This document shows, piece after piece, positions 42,664 through 49,861 of a DNA stretch of 64,000 nt. The stretch covers positions 1,488,001 to 1,552,000 of the forward strand of contig OZ242210.1 of NCBI GenBank assembly GCA_965206315.1. Reading direction: 5' to 3'. Positions within the stretch are counted from its first letter, which is position 1. Each line of letters opens with the position of its first letter. The notes beneath the pieces are model-generated. The model searched no databases. It saw only the letters and a program-made list of their open reading frames with translations, and had not been told where the DNA came from. The DNA is from Bin16 sp965206315 (GTDB lineage Bacteria > Chloroflexota > Dehalococcoidia > Lucifugimonadales > Australimonadaceae). Made by a program: the position numbers and the translations under genes.

Positions 42664-43536
42664 CTAGACGGTGAAGGCGTTCAGCAGAGCCTCGGGGGAG
42701 CGGGCGGTGACGCGCTCGCGGACGCCGCCCATGCGCTGGTCGAGCGAGGGTCGTGAGTCGTCCTGGTAGATGACGCCGAGGGGTACCCCGCCCTGCTCGA
42801 TGATGTCTCGCGCGGCGCTCTTGCTGGTGGCGTCGTGGTCGTCGGGGATCTCCCAGGCCAGGGGGTCGATGCCCTTCGCCTTGTTGCCCTTGAGGAGGGC
42901 GTAGGTGTCGTTGTAGGTGGTGCAGGGGGAGTTGACGTGGACGATGGAGAAGCCATCGTGTTCCATGCCGCGCTTGATCATGGCGGCGAGGTCGCGGGGC
43001 TTGGTGGAGTAGCCGGAGGCGATGTAGGTGACGCCGAGAGTGAGGTAGAGGTCGAGCGGGTTGAGGGTGGCCTCGAGCTTGCCGTAGGGGGTGGAGCTGG
43101 TGACGGTGTCCTCGACGGTGGTGGGGGACGACTGGCCCTTGGTGAGGCCGTAGACGCCGTTGTCCATGATGACGGCGCAGATGTTGAGGTTCCGCGCGGC
43201 CTGGGGCGCGATGTGCTCCATGCCGATGCTGAGGAAGTCGCCGTCGCCCGCGACGACGACGACGTTGAGGTCCTCCCGCGCCATCTTCACGCCGAGGGCG
43301 AGCGGGAGCGAGCGTCCGTGGATGCCGTGGAAGCCGTAGGGCTGCTCGCCCTCGTAGAGGTGGACGAGGTTGCCGGAGCAGCCGATGCCGGCGACGACGA
43401 CGTTGTTGTGCATCGGGATCTCGCGTTCGATGTTCCAGTCGCGCATGGCGAACTCGAGGGCGCGTCGTACGCCGAAGTCGCCGCAGCCGGGGCACCAGAG
43501 GAAGTCGTACTCGGGGTTCTTGGCCGTTCCTGTCAT
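42664..43536 (-). CDS. korB: 2-oxoacid:ferredoxin oxidoreductase beta subunit
   Basis: The 290-aa protein binds thiamine diphosphate (GDGDFLSIGMEH motif, about 97-108) and one 4Fe-4S cluster through C15 and C18 (WCPGCG), C53 (GIGCSGN) and C205 (NSPCTTYND). With the alpha subunit it decarboxylates 2-oxoglutarate, pyruvate or other 2-oxoacids to acyl-CoA and reduces ferredoxin, or runs in reverse. ATG 43536 overlaps the stop of korA. No separate ferredoxin subunit is present, as in two-subunit forms. Confidence 0.94.
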   Translation of the reverse strand: MTGTAKNPEYDFLWCPGCGDFGVRRALEFAMRDWNIEREIPMHNNVVVAGIGCSGNLVHLYEGEQPYGFHGIHGRSLPLALGVKMAREDLNVVVVAGDGDFLSIGMEHIAPQAARNLNICAVIMDNGVYGLTKGQSSPTTVEDTVTSSTPYGKLEATLNPLDLYLTLGVTYIASGYSTKPRDLAAMIKRGMEHDGFSIVHVNSPCTTYNDTYALLKGNKAKGIDPLAWEIPDDHDATSKSAARDIIEQGGVPLGVIYQDDSRPSLDQRMGGVRERVTARSPEALLNAFTV

Positions 43537-45242
43537 GCGTTCACCGCCTGCGGTTGCCCGGCTCCGGCCAGGCGCGCCTTGATCCGCTCGCCGAGTTCCG
43601 TGGGACGGAACGGCAAGCCCGTGTACTGGGTGATGGCCTCTGCCTTGACGCCGAGGGAGCGCAGAACGCTCGCGAACTGTCCCTGGTAGTTGAGCTCGGG
43701 GACGAGGACGAGGTCCTTGGAGCGCAGCTCGTCCAGCAGCGCCGCAGGCAGGGGATTGAGGAACATGGTGTAGTACCACGCGATGTCCACGCCCGCGCCC
43801 CGCAGTTGCCGGTAGGCCTCGAGTGCGGGACCCTTGGAGCCGCCCCACGGCATGACGGCGACCGACGCGGAGGCGTTGTCGCTCTCGTAGGCGCCGTCCT
43901 CCAGCAGTTTGAGCTTGCTGAAGCGGCGCTCGGTCATGTGGATGTGGTACTTGGCGAGGTGGGTGGTGTCACCGTAGATGTCGTGCTCGGAGCCGTTGGC
44001 GACGTATGCGCCAGCGCCGCCGGGGACGGGGAACGGAGATATCTCCGTCGACTCGTATCGAAGATAGCCGTTCTCTCCCTTGTAGACGTCCCTGCCCTCG
44101 ACCGGCGTGGCGGCGAGGTCAGGCTTGGGGATGTTCTGCGCGCGCTCGGCGAGGGAGTGCTCGCTGAGAAGGATGACGGGCCCCTGGTAGCGCTCGGCCC
44201 AGTTGAAGGCGTGGACGGCTCCGAAGAAGCACTCTTCCACGCTGCCGACGGCGAGCACGGGGATGGAGGAGTCGCCGTGAGCGGGGCTGAGCGCAGCGTT
44301 GAGGTCCGACTGCTCGGTCTTGGTGGGGAGGCCGGTGGCGGGGCCGCCGCGCTGCACGTCGACGATGACGCACGGGATCTCGGCCATCCAGGCGAGCCCG
44401 ATGCCCTCGCCCATGAGGGTGAAGCCGGGGCCGGACGTGGCGGTCATGGACTTCTTGCCAGCGAACCCTGCGCCGACGATGCCGGTGATGGCCTCGATCT
44501 CGGAGCTGGCCTGGTAGGCGAACTTGCCCTCGCCCACGAGGTTGCGCTCCATGTAGACGAGAACCGGCGTCGCGGGGGAGATGGGGTAGCCGAAGTAGAA
44601 GTCGATGCCGGCGTGCAGTGCGCCGACGGAGAGCGCGTCGTTCCCCTTGATGAAGACCTGCTCGTAGTCAGGCTTCTCGGGTTCGCCGAGGTCGCTGATG
44701 GGGTCTTCCTCGGCGAGGTGGGCGAGGCCGAGGTCGAGCGCCATGTGGTTGGCCTCGACGACCTTGTCGCGGCCCGCGAACCGCTGGGAGACGAACTCCT
44801 TGAAGTAGTTGACGTCCATATTGATGAGCCGGGAGAGCCCGCCCATGACGACCATGTTGGCGGCACGGGACTCGCCGGTCTGCTTGGCGAGTTCGTCGAA
44901 GGGGACGGTCACACAGCGGAGGTGTTCATCGGAGAGGGGCGTTATGGAGGGGTCGAGGAGGATAATGCCGTCGTCCTGCACCTCGGTGCGGTGCTCGTGG
45001 TAGGCCTCGTCGTTGAAGGCGACGAGGATGTCTATGGCATCCCCGGGGCTCTCGACCGGGGTACGGGAGACGCGCGCCTGCGTCCAGGTGGGGCCTCCGA
45101 GGATCTGCGAGGGGAAGGTAGCGAAGGTAAGCGCATGGTAGCCGACGCCGGTGGCAGCCCGGGCCAGCATCTCCGCTGCGGTTACGACTCCCTGGCCACC
45201 CTCGCCGGCAAAGCGGACGATAATCTCACTTCGGCTGGCCAT
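43533..45242 (-). CDS. korA: 2-oxoacid:ferredoxin oxidoreductase alpha subunit (gamma-alpha fusion)
   Basis: The 569-aa protein fuses the gamma domain (about 1-190, RFAGEGGQGVVTAAEMLARA) to the alpha domain (from about 200, GNDALSVGALHAGIDFYFGYPISPATPVL, then ATSGPGFTLMGEGIGLA). This is the standard KorA layout. ATG 45242 has AGGAGG eight bases upstream; a further in-frame codon upstream lies in the promoter. The promoter TTGACA-N17-TAACCT (45342-45314) precedes it on the minus strand. Confidence 0.94.
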   Translation of the reverse strand: MASRSEIIVRFAGEGGQGVVTAAEMLARAATGVGYHALTFATFPSQILGGPTWTQARVSRTPVESPGDAIDILVAFNDEAYHEHRTEVQDDGIILLDPSITPLSDEHLRCVTVPFDELAKQTGESRAANMVVMGGLSRLINMDVNYFKEFVSQRFAGRDKVVEANHMALDLGLAHLAEEDPISDLGEPEKPDYEQVFIKGNDALSVGALHAGIDFYFGYPISPATPVLVYMERNLVGEGKFAYQASSEIEAITGIVGAGFAGKKSMTATSGPGFTLMGEGIGLAWMAEIPCVIVDVQRGGPATGLPTKTEQSDLNAALSPAHGDSSIPVLAVGSVEECFFGAVHAFNWAERYQGPVILLSEHSLAERAQNIPKPDLAATPVEGRDVYKGENGYLRYESTEISPFPVPGGAGAYVANGSEHDIYGDTTHLAKYHIHMTERRFSKLKLLEDGAYESDNASASVAVMPWGGSKGPALEAYRQLRGAGVDIAWYYTMFLNPLPAALLDELRSKDLVLVPELNYQGQFASVLRSLGVKAEAITQYTGLPFRPTELGERIKARLAGAGQPQAVNA

Positions 45243-45734
45243 CGTCTCAGTCCTCCTGGCGCAGTCAGGCACCGTGCGCAGCAAGCGGCCCGGCTGACAC
45301 ACGCCAACTAGGTAGGTTACGGAGCGCAGGGTAGGGTGTCAATCGGCGCGATGCGGTGAAGGCGTCCATGCAGTACAAAGGTTCCCGCGCTCCGGAATCA
45401 ACAGAGTGAACGATTCAGTCATCCACGAGGGTTCAGCGAGGCGGAATCCTCTATCCCAACGAGTGGGCATGATTCGCGTCTTCCAGGCCAGATGAGACCG
45501 GGGCCGGGCGCCGAGTCCACCTGGGAGCGGTCAGGAACGAGCGCGTTGACACCGGAGAGAGGGCGGCGGTATGCTCGCCGACGGCGCGAGAGTCCGGCGG
45601 GAGCCGGCTTCTCGAAGCGAACCCAGGCATCCGGCGCGGAGGTTACATCCGCTCCGCGTCCGTGCAGCCCCGCTCCGCATCCCCCGATGGAGAAGGGGCT
45701 GATTTATGCCTGAGGTTCGAGGGAGGGAGGCTGC
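45243..45734. other. Divergent intergenic region between korA and citrate synthase
   Basis: About 490 bases without a convincing gene. Minus-strand promoter for korAB: TTGACA (45342-45337), 17-base spacer, TAACCT (45319-45314). Plus-strand promoter for citrate synthase: TTGACA (45546-45551), 18-base spacer, TATGCT (45570-45575), giving a leader of about 150 bases. A family A-like repeat (CATCCCCCGATGGAGAAGGGG) lies near 45678. Confidence 0.6.
45546..45575 (+). promoter_or_regulatory. Promoter for citrate synthase
   Basis: TTGACA (45546-45551), 18-base spacer, TATGCT (45570-45575). Confidence 0.5.
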
Positions 45735-46874
45735 ATGGCCCAGAAGGAGATCGAGCTCAAGCGCGGGCTCAGGGACGTCTACTTCGAGTCCACTGAGTCC
45801 AGCCTGGTCATCGGCGACGTGGGACGCCTCATCTACCGGGGCTACGAGATCCACGACCTGGCCGAGCACGCGAGCTTCGAGGAGGTCATGCACCTCATGC
45901 TCGTGAAGCACCTCCCGACGCGCGCCGAGTTAGACGAGTTCGATTCGACCCTTCGCAGCAACCGGGCGGTGCCCCAGGAGGTCCTGGAGATCATCGAGCG
46001 GGTGAAGGATGCTCACCCGATGGACGTGCTCCGCACCGGCATCTCCGCCCTCGCGGCGTTCGACCCGGAAGTCGACGACATCTCCCACGAGGCGACGCTG
46101 CGGAAAGGCCTCAGGATCACCGCCCAGACCCCCACCATCATCGCCGCTCACCACCGCATCCGCAGCGACCAGGCCCCGATCTCTCCCGACTCCTCCCTCT
46201 CCCACGCAGCGAACTTCCTCTACATGCTCCTCGGCGAGCGTCCCGACGAAGAGACCGCCCGCCTGATGGACAAGGACCTCATCGTCCACCTGGACCACGG
46301 CTCCAACGCCTCCTCCTTCGCAGCCCGCGTTACGGCGAGCACCCTCGCCGACGTTCACGGCGCGATCGTGACCGGTCTCGGCACGCTCAAGGGTCCCCTG
46401 CACGGCGGGGCCGCCGAGGGCGTGATGAAGATGGCGCTGGAGATCGGCGAGGTCGACAACGTCGAGGAGTATCTCAAGGGCAAGCACGAGCGGCGCGAGC
46501 GCATCATGGGCTTCGGGCACGCCGTCTACCGCGCGGAAGACCCGCGGGCACGGCATCTTCGCGAGGGCTCCCGCCGTTTGGCGGAGAAGATGGGGGACCC
46601 GAAGTGGTTCCAGATCCTCAGCCGGGTGGAAGAGCACATGCGCCCGTACGCGGAGCGCGGGATATGCGTGAACGTGGACTTCTGGGCGGGCTCCGTGTAC
46701 TACCTGCTGGGCATACCGGAAGACCTGTTCATCTCCATCTTCGCCGTTGCACGGGTGCCGGGTTACGTCGCACAGGTGCTGGAACAGCAGGACAAGAACA
46801 TGCTCATCAGGCCGCAGATGAGATATGACGGACCGATAGACGTCGAGTTCGTTCCCATAGACCAACGAGGATAG
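45735..46874 (+). CDS. Citrate synthase (or 2-methylcitrate synthase)
   Basis: The 379-aa enzyme is of the short type I-like bacterial form. Active-site positions are the His of LDHGSNASSF, the His of GPLHGGA, the His of GFGHAVYRAEDPRA with the catalytic Asp in the same region. It condenses acetyl-CoA (or propionyl-CoA) with oxaloacetate. It lies divergent from korAB, which together form part of a TCA cycle. Start ATG 45735 follows GGGAGGGAGG. A small zinc protein follows after 31 bases. Confidence 0.93.
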   Translation: MAQKEIELKRGLRDVYFESTESSLVIGDVGRLIYRGYEIHDLAEHASFEEVMHLMLVKHLPTRAELDEFDSTLRSNRAVPQEVLEIIERVKDAHPMDVLRTGISALAAFDPEVDDISHEATLRKGLRITAQTPTIIAAHHRIRSDQAPISPDSSLSHAANFLYMLLGERPDEETARLMDKDLIVHLDHGSNASSFAARVTASTLADVHGAIVTGLGTLKGPLHGGAAEGVMKMALEIGEVDNVEEYLKGKHERRERIMGFGHAVYRAEDPRARHLREGSRRLAEKMGDPKWFQILSRVEEHMRPYAERGICVNVDFWAGSVYYLLGIPEDLFISIFAVARVPGYVAQVLEQQDKNMLIRPQMRYDGPIDVEFVPIDQRG

Positions 46875-46905
46875 ACTCTGCCAGGAGAGGGAGGCACGGA
46901 GCGTT

Positions 46906-47100
46906 ATGACCCAGCAGCAGGGGATCGAGGTTGCCGAGGCGGAGCCCGGCTGTGCGCATCATTGGGCTATAGAGAGCCCGAACGGGCCCACCAGTTACGG
47001 CACCTGCAAGCGGTGTGGGGAGACCCGCGAGTTCAGGAACTCCATAAAGATCACCAGTTGGGAATCGGAAGGCAGCCACGTCAACCGCAACCCGCGCTAG
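46906..47100 (+). CDS. Small Cys/His-containing protein
   Basis: The 64-aa protein has CAHHW and CKRCGETREF separated by about 16 residues, a likely zinc site, in the pattern HWxIExPNGPTSxGTCKxCGxTRxFxN. Short proteins with this sequence are frequent in Chloroflexota but have no known role. GAGGGAGG precedes the start ATG. It may be cotranscribed with citrate synthase. Confidence 0.72.
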   Translation: MTQQQGIEVAEAEPGCAHHWAIESPNGPTSYGTCKRCGETREFRNSIKITSWESEGSHVNRNPR

Positions 47101-47133
47101 CCATCGAACGGCATAGCACTCCTGTCACGGCGC

Positions 47134-48306
47134 ATGACAGGCTTGTTCGCTCCCACCGGCGCTGACGCCGAAGCCCGCAGACGCATCGCGTTGCGCGGTC
47201 CCATCACGTTCGCCGAGTTCATGGAGATCGCGCTCTACTGGCCGGACGGCGGCTACTACGCGTCGCGCCGCTCCTTCGGCCCCCTCGGCGACTTCTACAC
47301 CGCACCGCTTGCACATCCCGCTTTCGGAGCGCTCGTCGCGCGCCAACTGCTCACGATGTGGCGTGCGCTGGGCAGCCCGGCGCCCTTCAACGTCATCGAG
47401 GCAGGCGCGGGCGACGGCACACTGGCGATGGACGTCGTCGCGCACGCATCGGCGCTCGAGAGCGGTTTCCCGAACGCGCTGACGTACACGGCGGTCGACC
47501 TGCGCGAACCGCCCCCGGACTTCCCGTCCCGCTGGATACGCTCCGGGGGCGTCCCGATGGTGGGCGGCAGCGGGGTCGTGCTTGCGAACGAGCTGCTCGA
47601 CGCCATGCCGCTGCACCGCGTTACGCAGGAGGGCGGACAGCTGCGCGAGCTGTTCGTGGACGCCGCGCCGGAGGGCGGCTTCATCGAGGCGACGGGCGAA
47701 CCGTCAACCCCCGCGCTGGTCGAGCGCCTCGACAGGCTGGACGTCACGCTCTCTGAAGGTTTCCGAACGGAGGTGAGCCTGGCGTCGGAGGCGTGGCTTA
47801 CAGAGGCGTTCGCCGCCATCGAACGCGGCTACCTTCTGTTGATCGACTACGGGCACGAGGCGTCGGCCTACTACGACGAGTCCCGGCGTGCGGGGACGCT
47901 GCGCTGCTACTCCGGCCATACGCTGGGGATGAACCCGTACTTCGGCGTGGGGAGGCAGGATATCAGCGCGCACGTGGAGTTCACGTCCGTGCGGTCTGCG
48001 GCGATCGCAGCGGGATTCATGGAAGCGGGGGAGATGTCGCAAGCCGAATGGTTGCGGTTGCTGGGCATCGATGGCTATCGAGTGGAGATAGCGGAGCGGA
48101 GCGTACTGGGCCGCATCGAACGTACGGCGAACCTGCATGGTATGGACGTCCTGGTGGACGGCGAGGGGATGGGCGGGTTCAGGGTGCTGGCGTTCGCCAG
48201 GGATGCGCCAACGGACGGAGTGCTGGGGGTGAGTCCACCGGAGTCTGTGCCCGCGCCGCTCGCCGGAGCGCGGCACATGCCGTTCGGGGTTACCCCACTC
48301 TGGTGA
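47134..48306 (+). CDS. NDUFAF7/MidA-type SAM-dependent methyltransferase
   Basis: The 390-aa protein matches the DUF185 family: ITFAEFMEIALYWPDGGYYA, GDFYTAP, FNVIEAGAGDGTLAMDV as the SAM loop, ANELLDAMPLHRV and LLIDYGHEASAYYDESRRAGTLRCYSGH. The mitochondrial member methylates an arginine of complex I NDUFS2. The bacterial role is unproven. It lies 34 bases after the small zinc gene. Confidence 0.9.
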   Translation: MTGLFAPTGADAEARRRIALRGPITFAEFMEIALYWPDGGYYASRRSFGPLGDFYTAPLAHPAFGALVARQLLTMWRALGSPAPFNVIEAGAGDGTLAMDVVAHASALESGFPNALTYTAVDLREPPPDFPSRWIRSGGVPMVGGSGVVLANELLDAMPLHRVTQEGGQLRELFVDAAPEGGFIEATGEPSTPALVERLDRLDVTLSEGFRTEVSLASEAWLTEAFAAIERGYLLLIDYGHEASAYYDESRRAGTLRCYSGHTLGMNPYFGVGRQDISAHVEFTSVRSAAIAAGFMEAGEMSQAEWLRLLGIDGYRVEIAERSVLGRIERTANLHGMDVLVDGEGMGGFRVLAFARDAPTDGVLGVSPPESVPAPLAGARHMPFGVTPLW

Positions 48307-48334
48307 CGAGCCTCCGCACCCATACTCCCGGAGG

Positions 48335-48370
48335 GCCCTCACCCTAACCCTCTCCCTCAGGAGAGGGGAT
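48335..48370. repeat. Dispersed repeat family A
   Basis: GGCCCTCACCCTAACCC then CTCTCCCTCAGGAGAG, the most complete consensus-like copy. Confidence 0.65.
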
Positions 48371-48387
48371 CAAACAGCCCGAGAGAT

Positions 48388-48445
48388 GCTTCGACTCCGC
48401 TGCGCTCCGCTCAACATGACAAGGTCCACTGCGCTCAGCATGACA
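48388..48445. repeat. Dispersed repeat family C, reaching into the trmI stop
   Basis: CTTCGACTCCGCTGCGCTCC GCTCAACATGAC and a shortened second unit (CCACTGCGCTCAGCATGACA) follow each other. The second unit supplies the stop codon of the methyltransferase gene (48435-48437). Confidence 0.5.
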
Positions 48446-49268
48446 CGGGACGCGGAGGCGGCTCGCAGCGGCGGGCGGTGGCGATGAAGCCGGTGTGGCC
48501 GACCATGCGGTGGTCGGGGCGGGCGCTGGTCTCGGAGAAGTGCCACGGGCGCTCCAGCAGTTCGAACGCCTCCGCCATATGCCAGCGGTCGTCGCGGGTC
48601 AGGCGCATCATCAGTTCGTGCACCTGCAGGACGGTCGGCAGGTAGGCGGCAAAGACCCCGCCCGTTCTCAGAACTCCGGCTGCGGCGTCGAGCAACCGCG
48701 ATGGCTCCGGCACGTCCGCGACGATGATGTCGGCCTCGTCGCTGCCGAGCCCGTCGGCGTAGGCGTCGCCGAGGACGATACGGTGGTTCGCGGCTCCGGG
48801 CGCGAGGTGCGCGACGTTCCGCTGCGCCGTTTCGACGACCTCCTCGCGGACCTCGTGCGAGACGAGCGAGCCGTCCGGCCCGACGGCGCGGAGGAGGGCC
48901 GCTGAAGCGGCGCCCGAGCCGAGCCCGACCTCGATGACGCGCGCGCCGGGGTACACGTCGGCGTGCATCAGGAGGGCGGCGAGGTCCTTGGGGTAGATCA
49001 CCTGGCTCTGTCGCGGCAACTCCTTCACGGCGTCGGCGAACGGCGGACGGAGGATGAAGAGGCGGTGGCCTTTGTTGGTGACGAGGAAGAAACCCTCGTG
49101 CCGCCCGATGATCTCGTCGTGGGTGACGTAGCCGAGGTGCGTCTCGACGAGTGCGCCGCTCCTGAGTTCGACGCGGTATCGCCGCTTGCGCTGGTCGTAG
49201 ACCAGGGCAACGTCGCCCTCGACGAATGGGGCTCGTTTGAGGTCTGCTTCGCTGGGGGTAGCACTCAT
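48435..49268 (-). CDS. trmI: tRNA (adenine-N1)-methyltransferase TrmI
   Basis: The 277-aa enzyme has the TrmI N-terminal domain (FVEGDVALVYDQRKRRYRVEL, HLGYVTHDEIIGRHEG) and a SAM-binding domain with VIEVGLGSGAASAALLRAVG, then ADVPEPSRLLDAA. It makes m1A58 in the T-loop of tRNA. It lies downstream of the peroxiredoxin on the same strand, 73 bases apart. The C-terminal residues come from a dispersed repeat. Confidence 0.92.
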   Translation of the reverse strand: MSATPSEADLKRAPFVEGDVALVYDQRKRRYRVELRSGALVETHLGYVTHDEIIGRHEGFFLVTNKGHRLFILRPPFADAVKELPRQSQVIYPKDLAALLMHADVYPGARVIEVGLGSGAASAALLRAVGPDGSLVSHEVREEVVETAQRNVAHLAPGAANHRIVLGDAYADGLGSDEADIIVADVPEPSRLLDAAAGVLRTGGVFAAYLPTVLQVHELMMRLTRDDRWHMAEAFELLERPWHFSETSARPDHRMVGHTGFIATARRCEPPPRPVSC

Positions 49269-49341
49269 GAGTATCGCTGTTCGGAAACGAGGAGGGGCTG
49301 CGCCGCCGCAGCCCCTCCCGCACGCTTCGTTGCCGCCGCGT

Positions 49342-49803
49342 CTATCCCTGGAGCTTGCTCAGCTCTTCGAGGATGGCGTTGGGGTCCGGCAGGACGCCCT
49401 GGTAGGCCTGGTGGTACCGGACGGCGCCCTGCGGGTCGATGATGGTGACGGACCTGGTGCACATGCCGGAGTCCTCGTTGAAGATGCCGTAGGCCCGGGC
49501 GACCTCGCCGTGGGGCCAGAAGTCCGACAGGAGCGAGTGGGCGATCCCGCCCAGATTGGTGCCCCACGACCTGAGGGCGGGGCGGGCGTCGGCACCGAGG
49601 CCGAGGACGTGTGCGCCCTTCTCTTCGAACGACTTCAACGCACGGTTGAAGGTAGCGGTCTGAGTCGTTCAGCCGCCGGTGAACGCGGCGGGGAAGGAGT
49701 GGATGACGACCCACTTCTCACCCTTGAAGCCGGCGAGGGAGACGTCCTCTCCGTTCTGGTCCTTGAGGGTGAAGTCCGGGGCTTGCTGGCCTACGTCCAC
49801 CAT
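49342..49803 (-). CDS. Selenoprotein peroxiredoxin (AhpC/TSA, in-frame UGA as Sec45)
   Basis: Reading from ATG 49803 (AGGAGG eight bases upstream) gives a 153-aa thioredoxin-fold peroxiredoxin interrupted only by TGA at codon 45 (49671-49669). That TGA is exactly where the peroxidatic Cys belongs: P38-A-A-F-T42-G-G-U45, matching the PxxxTxxC motif. The frame stays open and conserved on both sides (APDFTLKDQNG before; LSDFWPHGEVARAYGI and RSVTIIDPQG after, with R117 as the second catalytic residue). C115 may be a resolving cysteine. A SECIS-like hairpin follows the TGA. It reduces peroxides. It is in line with the ThDP gene upstream and trmI downstream. A gene caller would report only the 3' part. 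Confidence 0.85.
49627..49670 (-). promoter_or_regulatory. Bacterial SECIS-like hairpin within the peroxiredoxin message
   Basis: Lower stem GAACGAC (49670-49664, beginning inside the UGA) pairs with GTCGTTC (49633-49627). Upper stem TTCAAC (49650-49645) pairs with GTTGAA (49639-49634) closing the 5-base loop CGUGC. A 13-base bulge lies on the 5' side. The loop starts 24 bases after the UGA and has G at its second position, within the known limits for bacterial SECIS elements. Confidence 0.7.
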
Positions 49804-49861
49804 GGTTGAGGCCTCCTGAGAGGGGGTGTGGCGGGTAGGATACCAGAAAGCGTGGGAGTGC

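Noticed and set aside
43554..45311. A 585-codon open frame on the plus strand opposite korA
   Set aside because: Repetitive Gly/Asp/Val/Glu composition from antisense of conserved korA; no domain.
49342..49638. A short separate gene consisting only of the C-terminal part of the peroxiredoxin
   Set aside because: The upstream 55 codons have the peroxiredoxin N-terminus in the same frame with a good ribosome binding site, and only the TGA at the catalytic position divides them.
49342..49803. Peroxiredoxin as a pseudogene broken by a nonsense mutation
   Set aside because: No other damage is visible, the TGA falls exactly on the catalytic codon, and a SECIS-like hairpin is present. It cannot be fully excluded without seeing selABCD.
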